This document shows, piece after piece, positions 1-8,067 of a stretch of 64,000 nt of DNA (position 1 is the stretch's first letter; the number at the start of each line of letters is the position of its first letter). The notes below the pieces were generated by a model, which was not told where the DNA came from, did no database searches, and saw nothing but the letters and a program-made list of their open reading frames with translations. Position numbers and translations under genes: made by a program. Source of the DNA: an uncultured Ruminococcus sp. (GTDB lineage Bacteria; Bacillota; Clostridia; Oscillospirales; Acutalibacteraceae); contig CACYFH010000004.1 of NCBI GenBank assembly GCA_902773635.1, forward strand, positions 55,050-119,049, in the 5' to 3' direction.

Positions 1-439
1 CGTTACCGGCAAGAGAAAGACCGATGATCGCGACAATCGGGCCGATAACAACAGCAGGCATGATTTTGTTAATCCACTTAACACCGGCAAACTTGACGAT
101 CAGCGCGATCACAACATAGACGAGACCCGCCAGCGCCGCGCCGATGATCAGACCGACATAGCCCAAAGCCACGGTAGCGGCGCCGCTGAATGCCGCGAAC
201 ATCGCGCCGAGGAAGGCGAAGGAAGAGCCGAGGAACACCGGGCTCTTCGCCTTGGTGAACAGAACATAGACGAGCGTACCCACGCCCGCGCCGAACAGCG
301 CCGCCGAGGTGCTCATTCCGTTTCCGACGATCATCGGAACGGCGATGGTCGCCGCCATGATAGCCAGCAGCTGCTGGAACGCAAATACGATAAGCTGACC
401 GAATTTGGGCTTATCCTTTACGTTGTAGATCATTTGCAT
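1..439 (-). CDS. uraA: Uracil permease, N-terminal part (runs off the left edge)
   Basis: This is the first ~146 residues of a nucleobase:cation symporter-2 (NCS2/UraA) protein that imports uracil across the cytoplasmic membrane. The start MQMIYNVKDKPKFGQ, followed by an FAFQQLLAIMAATIAVPMIV-type first helix and hydrophobic segments with SSFAFLGAM, is typical of UraA/PyrP. The ATG at 439 has an AGGGGG ribosome site a few bases upstream. The gene follows pyrR on the same strand, the usual pyrimidine-salvage arrangement, so it should share the PyrR attenuator at 1244-1349. The C-terminal two thirds lie outside the window. The family is clear; uracil specificity is inferred mainly from the pyrR linkage. 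Confidence 0.9.
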   Translation of the reverse strand, partial: MQMIYNVKDKPKFGQLIVFAFQQLLAIMAATIAVPMIVGNGMSTSAALFGAGVGTLVYVLFTKAKSPVFLGSSFAFLGAMFAAFSGAATVALGYVGLIIGAALAGLVYVVIALIVKFAGVKWINKIMPAVVIGPIVAIIGLSLAGN

Positions 440-472
440 TGAAATTTCCCCCTAAAGATTATGATATTTAAA

Positions 473-620
473 ATTGAAGACTGAAGAATGAAAACTGAAG
501 AATATACGGCGGGACGCCCGCACCCGTTTTATATAACGGATGCTTATCAATCCAAAACGCCGACACGCGGGTCAGCGTTTCCCGCAATTATTCATTTTTC
601 AGTTTTCAGTATTCATTTTT
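473..620. repeat. Inverted-arm repeat between uraA and pyrR
   Basis: Left arm of ACTGAA/GAATGAA units (473-503), a GGCGGGACGCCCGCACC core, and a complementary right arm of TTTTCAGT/ATTCATT units (589-620). It has the same plan as the TTAGGAA-armed elements elsewhere but a different arm unit. The right arm supplies the last Lys codon and stop codon of pyrR. Confidence 0.7.
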
Positions 621-1149
621 CAAACAGCTTCACGGCGTTTTCACCGTCGATCTCGCTTAAACAGACCGCTACGACCTCCCCTACCGAAGTGGGGATGTTC
701 TTGCCGACGTAGTTGGGTCGGATGGGAAGCTCCGTGTGACCGCGGTCGATCAGCACGCAGAGCTGGATCCGCGCGGGTCTGCCGAGCTTGGTCAGCGCCT
801 CCATCGCGGCGCGCGCGGTGCGGGCGGTGTAGATCACGTCGTCCACCAGCACCACCGTCTTGTCCTCAATGGAAAAGTCGATCTCGCTGTCCTTCACCTG
901 CGGGATCTCCGCGATACGCGAGAGGTCGTCCCGATAAAGGGTGATATCCAGCTCGCCGACGGGCGGCGCGGCGCCCTCGATCGCTTCGATATGCCGCGCG
1001 AGCCTTTGTGCCAGCGGCACGCCGCGGGTGCGGATACCGACGAGACAAAGCTCCCCGATGCCGTGATTTCTTTCGATGATCTGGTGCGAGATGCGCCTGA
1101 GCGCTCTGTCGATGTCGTCCGCCGACATCAGCGCTGCCTTAAACTCCAT
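613..1149 (-). CDS. pyrR: Bifunctional pyrimidine attenuation regulator / uracil phosphoribosyltransferase PyrR
   Basis: PyrR binds a hairpin in pyr mRNA leaders when UMP is high and so promotes termination; it also converts uracil plus PRPP to UMP. The 178-residue length is normal. The PRPP-binding loop [12 protein letters not shown] is at about residues 99-110, and the [13 protein letters not shown] segment typical of PyrR is near residue 38. A PyrR-type RNA target lies just upstream (1244-1349), which supports autoregulation, and uraA follows downstream. The final codons (FEK and TGA) lie in the arm of an interspersed repeat, so the extreme C-terminus may have been remodelled by repeat insertion. 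Confidence 0.95.
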   Translation of the reverse strand: MEFKAALMSADDIDRALRRISHQIIERNHGIGELCLVGIRTRGVPLAQRLARHIEAIEGAAPPVGELDITLYRDDLSRIAEIPQVKDSEIDFSIEDKTVVLVDDVIYTARTARAAMEALTKLGRPARIQLCVLIDRGHTELPIRPNYVGKNIPTSVGEVVAVCLSEIDGENAVKLFEK

Positions 1150-1240
1150 AAATATGCCCCCGAATGTCGGTCATGATTCCGCAGTCAAAACCTCGCAACG
1201 ACATTGTTTTGATTCTTGTTAATAGCTAACCACGAACAAC

Positions 1241-1273
1241 CAGCAAAAAAGCCCTGTCCGATGCGGACAAGGC
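1241..1273 (-). terminator. Intrinsic terminator of the pyr attenuator
   Basis: The stem GCCTTGTCCG / CGGACAGGGC with a CAT loop is followed on the minus strand by six T residues. It lies between the PyrR-binding hairpin and pyrR, as expected for the attenuator. Confidence 0.88.
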
Positions 1274-1349
1274 AGACTGCGTTCAGGTATATCGGATCCA
1301 ACCTTGTCGGCATCTCTGTACCGACTTAAAAGTTATCGTCCGATATGAT
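1244..1349 (-). promoter_or_regulatory. PyrR-binding RNA attenuator upstream of pyrR-uraA
   Basis: Read on the minus strand, the leader shows the PyrR site: a GTC-GGTA stem, a CAGAGA hexaloop, and TGCC-GAC closing the stem. An outer ATATCGGA/TCCGATAT helix completes the anti-antiterminator. The 3' side of the loop, GACAAGG, is complementary to CCTTGTC at the start of the downstream terminator stem and can therefore form the antiterminator. The three mutually exclusive helices match the known pyr attenuation mechanism. The assignment is by eye and was not folded computationally. Confidence 0.88.
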
Positions 1350-1450
1350 ACACCAAATCTCAGGCGCTTTAGTTGCGTAGAAGAATTAAAGAGTAATTTT
1401 GTGCACTTTGTCGGAATAAAGCGCTTTTTCCCGCAGGAACGGGTCGTTTC

Positions 1451-1479
1451 TTGACAATTATTTCCAACTCCTGTATCAT
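1451..1479 (+). promoter_or_regulatory. Sigma-A type promoter directed antisense to the ACT-domain gene
   Basis: TTGACA (1451-1456), a 17-bp spacer and TATCAT (1474-1479) on the plus strand. It would start transcription just inside or before the 3' end of the minus-strand ACT gene and read through it toward the DMT gene at 2037. Sequence match only. Confidence 0.45.
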
Positions 1480-1482
1480 ATA

Positions 1483-1854
1483 TCAGGTGCGCGCGACGGT
1501 ATAACCCGCCTTTTCAAGTACATCCAACGCCTCCGTAAAGCGCTCCTCCTTCACGAGGATGTAGTCCGTGTTGTAGGTGGAAACGGCGAAAATACCGATG
1601 CCGTTCTCCGCGAGCACCGCGGACAGCTTAGAGAGGATCCCGATCAGGGAGAAGTCGAGCACGCCCTGTATGCGGAAGCCGCGCCAGCCGTCCTCCCGCG
1701 CGAGGGTGTTCTCCGGCGCATGCTCCGTCTCACAGACGAGGGATATTTCTTCATCCGTTTTCCCGAGGAAGAAGATCTCGCCGTTCAGGTTCACATCCTG
1801 CAATCTTTCGAGCTTGCAGACCGTCAGCCGACATCCGAGCGGGTATAATTCCAT
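1483..1854 (-). CDS. ACT-domain protein (COG3603 type)
   Basis: A 123-residue protein of the small tandem-ACT family. ACT domains usually bind amino acids and regulate enzymes; the ligand here is unknown. The C-terminal half, VLDFSLIGILSKLSAVL and GIGIFAVSTYNTDYILV, is the typical ACT beta-alpha-beta with the turn that binds a ligand at a dimer interface. The N-terminal half (about residues 1-60) is the partner domain of this family. There is no catalytic domain. It appears to be a single gene, with a CATTGCGAGG-type repeat upstream and a possible antisense promoter at its 3' end. The family is confident; the physiological role cannot be read from the sequence. Confidence 0.82.
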   Translation of the reverse strand: MELYPLGCRLTVCKLERLQDVNLNGEIFFLGKTDEEISLVCETEHAPENTLAREDGWRGFRIQGVLDFSLIGILSKLSAVLAENGIGIFAVSTYNTDYILVKEERFTEALDVLEKAGYTVART

Positions 1855-1875
1855 AACATCCTCCGATAATACACA

Positions 1876-1921
1876 GTCATTGCGAGGTGTAACCGCAGGT
1901 TACGCCGTGGCAATCCCACAA
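1876..1921. repeat. CATTGCGAGG-type palindrome
   Basis: Starts GTCATTGCGAGG, carries the small inverted repeat GTAACC/GGTTAC and ends CCGTGGCAATCCCA. It is one of at least nine copies of this family in the left 45 kb and lies between the ACT and DMT genes. Confidence 0.75.
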
Positions 1922-2036
1922 ACAGAGACGCGCACGTCTCATTTTCTCAGATAAAGCACGACCTCGCTTGTCCCATCATAACATATTCATGCGGATTTGT
2001 CCAATCCGCCGCCAATATCCGAAAGGTCATGATCTC

Positions 2037-2951
2037 ATGAAACGCAAACCGCTTCTGTCCTCCGTCATCCTGCTGATCACGGCAGTCATCTGGGGCTTCG
2101 CCTTCGTCGCGCAGGAGCAGATGGCGGACACCGTACCGCCCTTCACCGTCAACGCGACGCGCTCCTATATGGCGGCGCTCGCGCTGCTACCCGTCGCGGC
2201 GATCACCCGCCGTATGCAGGGCAAGAAGCTCCTCGAGCAGAACAAAGCCGACCGCAAAACACTCATCAAAGCGGCGCTGATCTGCGGCACGATGCTCTGC
2301 ATCTCCGTAAACCTCCAGCAGTTCGGCATCGCGCTTTATCCCGAGGGCGCCCAGGCGTCCGCGCACAGCGGCTTCCTGACCGCGCTGTATATCCTCTTCG
2401 TCCCGCTCTTCGGACTGTTCCTGCACAAAAGACCGGGGCTGTTCGTCTGGATCGGCGTCGCGATCGCGGTCGTCGGACTGTACTTTCTCAGCTTCTACAA
2501 TGGCTTCGGCGGGCTGTACGCGGCGGATATCGTCGTGCTGATCTGCGGCGCTTCCTTCGCGGTACAGATCCTCTGCGTGGACTACTACATCGACAAGGTG
2601 GACGGCGTGAAGCTGAGCATGCTCCAGTTCGCCGTGACCGCCGTGCTCTCCACGATCCTCATGCTGATCTTTGAGAAGCCCGACCCGATGAACGTGCTCG
2701 CGGCATGGAAGCCGATCCTCTACCTCGCGCTGATGTCGAGCTGTGTGGGCTACACGCTCCAGATCATCGGTCAGAAGTACGCCTCCAGCCCGACCCTCGC
2801 CTCCATCATCATGAGCATGGAGAGCGTGTTCGCGGTCTTAGGCGGCATCATCTTCATGCACGCGATCCCCAAGCCCAACGAGTGGATCGGCTGCGCCCTC
2901 ATGACGACAGCGATCGTCATCGCGCAGATACCGCGGAGGAGTGAGGAGTGA
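2037..2951 (+). CDS. DMT-superfamily (EamA) permease
   Basis: A ten-helix drug/metabolite-type integral membrane protein of 304 residues with the two EamA repeats: the first begins LLITAVIWGFAFVAQEQM near residue 13 and the second ends SIIMSMESVFAVLGGIIF. Members export or import small metabolites or amino acids; the substrate is not predictable. I chose the ATG at 2037 because GAAAGG lies about 11 bases upstream; a longer frame opens at 1968 but adds an atypical hydrophilic tail. The stop codon merges into a short heptad repeat (GAGTGAGGAGTTAGGAG), and a bidirectional-looking terminator follows. Confidence 0.88.
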   Translation: MKRKPLLSSVILLITAVIWGFAFVAQEQMADTVPPFTVNATRSYMAALALLPVAAITRRMQGKKLLEQNKADRKTLIKAALICGTMLCISVNLQQFGIALYPEGAQASAHSGFLTALYILFVPLFGLFLHKRPGLFVWIGVAIAVVGLYFLSFYNGFGGLYAADIVVLICGASFAVQILCVDYYIDKVDGVKLSMLQFAVTAVLSTILMLIFEKPDPMNVLAAWKPILYLALMSSCVGYTLQIIGQKYASSPTLASIIMSMESVFAVLGGIIFMHAIPKPNEWIGCALMTTAIVIAQIPRRSEE

Positions 2952-3127
2952 GGAGTTAGGAGTTAGGAATTAGGAATTAGGAATGAGGAATGAATGGAGG
3001 GCTTTGCCCTCACCCATTTGATATGCCTTGATATAATAAAAACGCTTGCAAACCGTTCGGCTGCAAGCGTTTTGTTTATCTTATCAATCAAAAGCCGTCA
3101 GGCTTTCCCTAAACTCCTAACTCCTCA
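2938..3127. repeat. Heptad-armed repeat enclosing a terminator
   Basis: Left arm of GTGAGGA/GTTAGGA/ATTAGGA units (about 2938-2992), a core with GAGGGCTTTGCCCTC, a terminator hairpin, then a CTAACTCC-type right arm ending at 3127. The right arm touches the stop codon of the YkuD-like gene, so the element sits exactly between two convergent coding sequences. Confidence 0.65.
3038..3077. terminator. Bidirectional intrinsic terminator
   Basis: AAAACGCTTGCA / TGCAAGCGTTTT stem with an 11-base loop, A-rich on one side and T-rich on the other. It can serve both the DMT gene (plus) and the YkuD-like operon (minus). Confidence 0.85.
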
Positions 3128-4069
3128 CTAAAAAATGCTGATCTCCGGATTCAGCTCGGGATTCAGCCAGAGCAGGATGTTGTAGAGCTCGCTCTCGGGG
3201 ATACCGACGCCGCCGCGGGTGGGCTTGTCGGAGACGTGCAGGAACTTCGCACAGCCCAGCGCGGGGTTCACCGTGTCGCGGTTATAGCTGAAGATCACGG
3301 CGTAGGGATAGGAGACCGTGTACTCATGCAGCTCCTGACAGGTCTGGTAGTCGATCTCGGTGTCCGCAACGTCCACGAGACGGTTATAGTTCACGGAGGC
3401 GGGGTCGGTGACCCAGCGCAGACCGTAGTAGATCTCCTTGTAGCTCAGAAGCGTTCCCGGGTCGGGGTTCGTGCCCATCGCGTACTCGATGCGGTAGGTG
3501 CCCGTCGGGGTGACATAGTCCGTCGGACCGACGGTCGCGGAGACGCCGCCCTCGCCCACATAACCGGAAATCGGACTGAACTTCTGCGTCCAAAGCCCAT
3601 TCGCGTCCTTTTCATAGGTGTGGACGGTCGCGGTCGTGCCCGCACTCTCGACAAAGATCATCTGCGAGCCCGTGATCTCGGCGGGCTTGATACCCGCGAT
3701 CGTGATCAAGCGGTTGAACTCCTCGCTCTGCACCACGGGCGCCTGAGAGGGAGCCTCGGTCGGCGCTTCGGTCGGCGCGGTCGTCACAGGCTCGGGGAGC
3801 GTCGGCTCCTCCGTCCCGATCACGGTCACGCCCATCGTCGCGTCGGGCAGGATCGCCGCAGGGTGGAAGGTGTTGTCGAGAAAGGTGTAGATGCTGTCCC
3901 CAAAGGTGAACACCAGCACGAGCGACGCCAGCACCAGGAAGGTCGCGATACCGATCAGGATCGGCGCGCGGTTCGTGGAGGGCGGGTTCTTCGATTTATA
4001 GTTGTGCGGACTGTGATAGCGGGATTTATACCGCCGACGGTTCGCCGTTTTGTTATTCTTATACTCCAT
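3128..4069 (-). CDS. YkuD-like (L,D-transpeptidase fold) protein with catalytic Cys replaced
   Basis: A 313-residue single-pass membrane protein. It has a basic cytoplasmic N-terminus (about 1-35), a transmembrane helix near 38-60, a Thr/Pro/Glu-rich linker with APTEAPTEAPS repeats (about 95-115), then an extracellular domain resembling the COG3786 branch of YkuD proteins (TPTGTYRI, YNRLVDV, FLHVSD). In that branch the active site reads TAGCVA after GSAIFLH. Here the first segment is GCAKFLH (Cys273, His278) and the second is TRGGVGI, with Gly287 in the Cys position. It is therefore probably not an active transpeptidase and may bind cell wall. It is last in an operon with a PP2C phosphatase and a membrane protein. 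The fold is confident, the inactivity inferred. Confidence 0.72.
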   Translation of the reverse strand: MEYKNNKTANRRRYKSRYHSPHNYKSKNPPSTNRAPILIGIATFLVLASLVLVFTFGDSIYTFLDNTFHPAAILPDATMGVTVIGTEEPTLPEPVTTAPTEAPTEAPSQAPVVQSEEFNRLITIAGIKPAEITGSQMIFVESAGTTATVHTYEKDANGLWTQKFSPISGYVGEGGVSATVGPTDYVTPTGTYRIEYAMGTNPDPGTLLSYKEIYYGLRWVTDPASVNYNRLVDVADTEIDYQTCQELHEYTVSYPYAVIFSYNRDTVNPALGCAKFLHVSDKPTRGGVGIPESELYNILLWLNPELNPEISIF

Positions 4070-4092
4070 ACCTATCCCTTATCTGTTCCATA

Positions 4093-4830
4093 TCAGGAAA
4101 AACGCAGCAAAATCGCCGTGGTATTATCCACGCCGCCGCGTTCGAGCGCCGCGTCCACCAGCGCCCTCACGCTCTCGCTGAGCGGTCGGTCGCTGTCGAT
4201 CAGAGCCTTGATCTCCTCATCCGCCAGCATATCCGTCACGCCGTCGGAGCACAGCAGGAAGACGTCTCCCGCTATGTACTTGCCCATCGCGATGTAGGGG
4301 TTCAGCGAGATACCCTCGGGCAGTCCGAGGAACTTGGTGATCGCCTTGCCGCCGCGCTGGCGCGCGACATGCTCCTCCGAGATCTGACGCATCTCATGGC
4401 GGCTGAGCTTGTAGATGCGGCTGTCGCCCGCGTTGACGATGTAGATATCCTCGCCCGCGACCTGGAGCATCGCCGCCGTCGCGCCCATCAGCACCAGCGA
4501 GCGCTTCTCCGTTTCCTCGCGGATATCCTCGTTGAGCTGATGCGCCAGCTCATAGAGGTATTCCTCATACTGACCGCGGTGCTCTGCGAATCTCGCCGCG
4601 GAGCTTGCCGCGATATAGGACGCGACCTCGCCGCACGCCTCGCCGCCCATGCCGTCGAACACGGCGAACAGCTCGTTGGTATCACAGCCGACCGTACCGC
4701 TGAACATCACGTCCTGCGTAGAATCCACATCCTCTCGGATATGACCGTCACAGTAAAAATTATCCTCATTATTGCGTCTGAGGCGTCCTACGCTGCTCAG
4801 ACAGGCGTATTCTACCGTACATTTTTTCAT
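4093..4830 (-). CDS. PP2C-family Ser/Thr protein phosphatase (PrpC/Stp type)
   Basis: A soluble metal-dependent phosphatase of 245 residues that normally reverses phosphorylation by a PASTA-type Ser/Thr kinase. All core motifs are visible: RRNNEDN near residue 20, FAVFDGMGG near 57-63, VNAGDSRIY and LCSDGVTD, ending with GVDNTTAILLRF. The ATG at 4830 has an AGGCGAGG ribosome site eight bases upstream; a GTG at 4839 is the alternative. No kinase gene is adjacent in this window, which is unusual for prpC; instead it sits between a single-pass membrane protein and a YkuD-like wall protein, suggesting a cell-envelope role. Confidence 0.9.
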   Translation of the reverse strand: MKKCTVEYACLSSVGRLRRNNEDNFYCDGHIREDVDSTQDVMFSGTVGCDTNELFAVFDGMGGEACGEVASYIAASSAARFAEHRGQYEEYLYELAHQLNEDIREETEKRSLVLMGATAAMLQVAGEDIYIVNAGDSRIYKLSRHEMRQISEEHVARQRGGKAITKFLGLPEGISLNPYIAMGKYIAGDVFLLCSDGVTDMLADEEIKALIDSDRPLSESVRALVDAALERGGVDNTTAILLRFS

Positions 4831-4849
4831 ACGGTTCACCTCGCCTTTC

Positions 4850-5851
4850 TCAGTTCTCTTTTTCTTCCTGCATCGCTGCCGCTGCGCTGAGGAACTCCTC
4901 GGGCAGCGATACCACCGCGCTTCCGAAGTCGTGCGCGGTCAGCTCCAGCGCAAAGTGCTGTTCTCCGATCGTCACGTTCAGATTGAGCGCCGTCAGATAG
5001 CCGTTATTGCTGATGGTATATTCCAGCGTGCAGGAGGAGTTCTCCGCCACACCTTCGTTCGCCGCGTACTTCTCGCGGAACTTGTCGTAATCGGAGGAAC
5101 GGTAAAAGACCGAAGCGCCGTCGGTCGCGATCATATCCATCAGCGCCTTCACGCTGAAGTCATAGCGGTACTGTGTACCGTTCTCGACCTTCTCCGTCTT
5201 GATCTTCGCGAGATCGCTGTCACCCGCAAGTCTCTGTGAGAGCGTCTCCATAAAGCGCTGCAGCTCCGTGGCGGAATAATCGCCGTTGAGCTTTGTAAAG
5301 CGCAGGAACGCGCCCGCGTCGAAGGTTCCCTTGCAGTAGTCTGTGTCGAAATCAAAGAAATCATGCACGCTCTCGCTGTTCTCCCTGACGCGCCATTTGC
5401 CGTCATAGAGATTTCCAGCCGCAAACATTTTACCGTCGGCGACCGTCGCCGCCGAGTAGCTGTAATCGGTATACTGCGCATCATATACGACGCGGAGCTG
5501 CTGCTTCTCGCGGTTGACGGCGATACTGCCCTTGTACGCCATCACCGGCTGCTCCTCCTCCTTGACGTTCATGTCAAACGCAAAGGAGGTGCCGAAATTC
5601 TTCGCGGAAGCCTGCATCAGCCGACTCCACGGATTTGTGTTCTGGTGGAACAGCCTCACGCCGAAAACGATCATCAACACCAGCAGAATACCGATCACTG
5701 CGAAGATGTACATCCTGTGCTCACGCAGCCACATCCTTCTGTACGTTGCGCGTTCCTCCGCGATGATCTCACGCTCGGTGCGTACCTCACGCGGTTCACT
5801 GACGTCGACCGGCTCAAAATCGTCTGCTTCCTGTATATTGAACTTAGCCAA
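4850..5851 (-). CDS. Single-pass membrane protein with large extracellular domain, function unknown
   Basis: I do not recognise this 333-residue protein. Residues 1-46 are acidic/basic and cytoplasmic, one hydrophobic helix spans about 47-68, and the remaining ~265 residues should be extracellular. The outer part is rich in beta-prone, Tyr-containing stretches (YTDYSYSAATVADGK, GTQYRYDFSVKAL), somewhat like lipoprotein-type beta folds that read out a bound ligand, but no family motif is evident. It heads the operon with the PP2C phosphatase (19 bases downstream) and the inactive YkuD-like protein, so the cytoplasmic tail might be a phosphatase target; this is inference. A good promoter lies at 5902-5931. 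Confidence 0.75.
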   Translation of the reverse strand: MAKFNIQEADDFEPVDVSEPREVRTEREIIAEERATYRRMWLREHRMYIFAVIGILLVLMIVFGVRLFHQNTNPWSRLMQASAKNFGTSFAFDMNVKEEEQPVMAYKGSIAVNREKQQLRVVYDAQYTDYSYSAATVADGKMFAAGNLYDGKWRVRENSESVHDFFDFDTDYCKGTFDAGAFLRFTKLNGDYSATELQRFMETLSQRLAGDSDLAKIKTEKVENGTQYRYDFSVKALMDMIATDGASVFYRSSDYDKFREKYAANEGVAENSSCTLEYTISNNGYLTALNLNVTIGEQHFALELTAHDFGSAVVSLPEEFLSAAAAMQEEKEN

Positions 5852-5901
5852 AGTATCTCTGCCTTTCTGCTTATAATGCTCCTATTTTACATATATAGCT
5901 T

Positions 5902-5931
5902 ATTATATCAAAGAAAGCCTTTCCTTGTCAA
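5902..5931 (-). promoter_or_regulatory. Promoter of the membrane-protein/PP2C/YkuD operon
   Basis: Minus strand: TTGACA (5926-5931), an 18-bp spacer ending TGA, TATAAT (5902-5907). The TGA before TATAAT makes an extended -10. It lies about 50 bp upstream of the ATG at 5851. Confidence 0.8.
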
Positions 5932-6110
5932 TACAGCGCGGCAAGCTGTCACTATTTTGTGATAACAGTTCACTTCCCATGCTATTATCCGCAAATTGCC
6001 GATATCCTATCGTCGGCCCCCAAAATGTTGACAAATCCGACAGATTCCGCACAAAATGCGCCCTTCATAATTCCAAGTGAGCACTAACGGTTAAAAATTT
6101 GACATAATTA

Positions 6111-6139
6111 TTGACAAAGGGCGATAATACTAATAATAT
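6111..6139 (+). promoter_or_regulatory. Strong sigma-A promoter of acpP
   Basis: TTGACA (6111-6116), 17-bp spacer, TAATAT (6134-6139). A ~100-base leader follows, with a GACCCGA/TCGGGTC inverted repeat before the AGGAGG ribosome site. The interval 5932-6110 holds no gene that I can see. Confidence 0.8.
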
Positions 6140-6243
6140 GGTGATGTAACAAGGCGGCGCGTACCGCGCGGACGCCTGCGACCCGAGCCGCGAGATCTGA
6201 TGTCGGGTCATGTACACGCATATTCATTTAGGAGGAAACACTC

Positions 6244-6471
6244 ATGGTATTAGAAAAGATTAAGGTAATCCTTGCCGAGCAGTTTGATGTTGAGGAAGAT
6301 ACCCTCAAGAACGACACCGACCTGCAGGACGATCTGGGCGCGGATTCTCTTGATGTTGTCGACCTGCTGATGTCCATCGAGGATGAGTTCGAGATCGAGA
6401 TCCCCGACGAGGAGATCGAGAACATCCGTACCGTTGGCGATCTGGTCAACTATATCGAGTCCCACATCTGA
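6244..6471 (+). CDS. acpP: Acyl carrier protein
   Basis: A 75-residue acidic four-helix carrier that holds growing fatty-acyl chains on a phosphopantetheine arm. The attachment motif GADSLDVVDLLM has Ser35 as the modified residue, followed by the usual acidic helix IEDEFEIEIPDEE. The start is fixed by AGGAGG six to seven bases upstream of ATG. Unlike many bacteria it is not next to fab genes here; it is a stand-alone unit with a consensus promoter and its own terminator, consistent with a highly expressed protein. Strong by motif, length and composition. Confidence 0.97.
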   Translation: MVLEKIKVILAEQFDVEEDTLKNDTDLQDDLGADSLDVVDLLMSIEDEFEIEIPDEEIENIRTVGDLVNYIESHI

Positions 6472-6486
6472 TTGAGAGAAAGATCA

Positions 6487-6512
6487 AGGCGGTCAGGAGA
6501 CCGCCTGTTTTT
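6487..6512 (+). terminator. Terminator of acpP
   Basis: Stem AGGCGGTC/GACCGCCT with an AGGA loop followed by GTTTTTC, 15 bases after the acpP stop codon. Confidence 0.88.
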
Positions 6513-6540
6513 CATTTTAGCGAGCTTATGTAAAAGTAAA

Positions 6541-6565
6541 CCCGGCAGTCACCTGCCGGGCTTTT
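6541..6565. terminator. Second hairpin terminator between acpP and glyS
   Basis: CCCGGCAG/CTGCCGGG stem with a TCAC loop, then CTTTT on the plus strand. On the minus strand the following bases are only partly T-rich, so it may mainly back up acpP termination and weakly serve glyS. Confidence 0.65.
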
Positions 6566-6578
6566 GATTGTAAATACA

Positions 6579-6645
6579 TTTGTCATTCCGAGGAGCGGGT
6601 CACCCGCGACGCGGGAATCCCACAAAGAAGGAGCAAAGCGTTGCT
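6579..6645. repeat. CATTCCGAGG-type palindrome
   Basis: GTCATTCCGAGGAGCGGGTCACCCGC...GCGGGAATCCCAC followed by GCAAAGCGTTGC. A variant of the CATTGCGAGG family, located at the 3' end of glyS. Confidence 0.7.
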
Positions 6646-6684
6646 CTTCATGGTCTTCATGGCAATCATACCAAGGGGATCGCC

Positions 6685-8067
6685 TTAGAACTTGGTCCTC
6701 TCGGCGATATAGCTCTCAAGGTCGGCGATCGGGATGCGTACCTGCTCCATGGTGTCGCGGTCGCGAACGGTCACGCAGTGATCCTCGCGGGAATCGAAGT
6801 CGTAGGTGACGCAGAACGGCGTGCCGATCTCGTCCTCACGGCGATAGCGCTTGCCGATCGAGCCGGCGTCGTCGAAATCGACCGGGAAGGACTTACTGAG
6901 CTCGTCTGCGATCGCGGACGCTTCCTCGCTGAGCTTCTTGGAGAGCGGCAGGATCGCCGCCTTGAAGGGCGCGAGGAACGGATGCAGATGCAGCACGACG
7001 CGGGTGTCGTTCTTCTCCGCGTTGACGACCTCCTCGTCATACGCCTCGGTCATCACGGTCAGGAAGAGACGCTCCACGCCGAGAGACGGCTCGATGACAT
7101 AGGGCACATAGCGGGTGTTGTCGTCGGGATCGAAGTAGCTCAGATCCTTGCCGGATACGGTCTGGTGTCTGCCGAGGTCGTAGTCGGTGCGGTCTGCGAT
7201 ACCCCAGAGCTCGCCCCAGCCGAACGGGAAGAGATACTCAAAGTCGGTGGTCGCCTTAGAATAGAAGGAGAGCTCCTCCTTCTCATGGTCGCGCAGTCTG
7301 AGGTTCTCCGCCTTGATGCCGAGGCTGTAGAGGAAGTCGCGGCAGAAGGAACGCCAGTAGTCGAACCACTCGAGGTCGGTGTCGGGCTTGCAGAAGAACT
7401 CCAGCTCCATCTGCTCGAACTCACGGACGCGGAAGATGAAGTTGCCGGGCGTGATCTCGTTGCGGAAGGACTTGCCGACCTGCGCCACGCCGAAGGGGAC
7501 CTTCTTGCGGGTGGTGCGCTGGATATTCGCAAAGTTGACGAAGATGCCCTGCGCGGTCTCGGGACGGAGATACAGCTCCGCCTTAGAGTCCTCGGTAACG
7601 CCCTGGAAGGTCTTGAACATCAGGTTGAACTGACGGATATCGGTGAAATTGCTCTTGCCGCAGTTGGGGCAGGTAATGCCCTTCTCGCGGATGTAGTCCA
7701 TCATCTGCTCGTTCGACCAGCCGGCGACGTTCGTGCCGTCGAAGTCCTCGATCAGATTATCCGCGCGGTGACGGGTCTTGCACTCCTTGCAGTCCATCAG
7801 CGGATCGGAGAAGCCGCCCAGATGACCGGAAGCGATCCAGGTCTGCGGGTTCATGAGGATGGCGGAGTCCAGACCGACGTTGTACTTGTTCTCCTGGACG
7901 AACTTTTTCAGCCACGCCTTCTTGATATTATTCTTCAGCTCCGCGCCGAGAGGACCGTAGTCCCAGGTGTTGGCGAGACCGCCGTAGATCTCCGAGCCGG
8001 GATAAACGAAGCCTCTCGTCTTGCACAGCGCAACGAGCTTTTCCATTGTTTTTTCTGTATTTTTCAT
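6685..8067 (-). CDS. glyS: Glycyl-tRNA synthetase (single-chain class II type)
   Basis: Charges tRNA-Gly. It is the one-subunit (alpha2, eukaryote-like) GlyRS rather than the glyQ/glyS pair. Motifs: [15 protein letters not shown] with the CxxC-type insertion (CKECKTRHR...CPNCGKSNF), the motif-2 region [22 protein letters not shown], and the C-terminal anticodon-binding domain ([16 protein letters not shown]). The ATG at 8067 lies five to six bases after GGAGGT; a frame opening at 8112 would run upstream through the ribosome site and is unlikely. The resulting 460 residues match family length. I see no T-box in its short leader; an interspersed repeat lies upstream instead. Confidence 0.96.
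   Translation of the reverse strand: MKNTEKTMEKLVALCKTRGFVYPGSEIYGGLANTWDYGPLGAELKNNIKKAWLKKFVQENKYNVGLDSAILMNPQTWIASGHLGGFSDPLMDCKECKTRHRADNLIEDFDGTNVAGWSNEQMMDYIREKGITCPNCGKSNFTDIRQFNLMFKTFQGVTEDSKAELYLRPETAQGIFVNFANIQRTTRKKVPFGVAQVGKSFRNEITPGNFIFRVREFEQMELEFFCKPDTDLEWFDYWRSFCRDFLYSLGIKAENLRLRDHEKEELSFYSKATTDFEYLFPFGWGELWGIADRTDYDLGRHQTVSGKDLSYFDPDDNTRYVPYVIEPSLGVERLFLTVMTEAYDEEVVNAEKNDTRVVLHLHPFLAPFKAAILPLSKKLSEEASAIADELSKSFPVDFDDAGSIGKRYRREDEIGTPFCVTYDFDSREDHCVTVRDRDTMEQVRIPIADLESYIAERTKF

Noticed and set aside
488-944. Short plus-strand frames in the uraA-pyrR gap
   Set aside because: They run through a dispersed repeat and then antisense to pyrR; composition is that of non-coding sequence.
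6090-6140. FapR or FabT operator at the acpP promoter
   Set aside because: TTGAC half-sites around the promoter look suggestive, but neither consensus palindrome is present.
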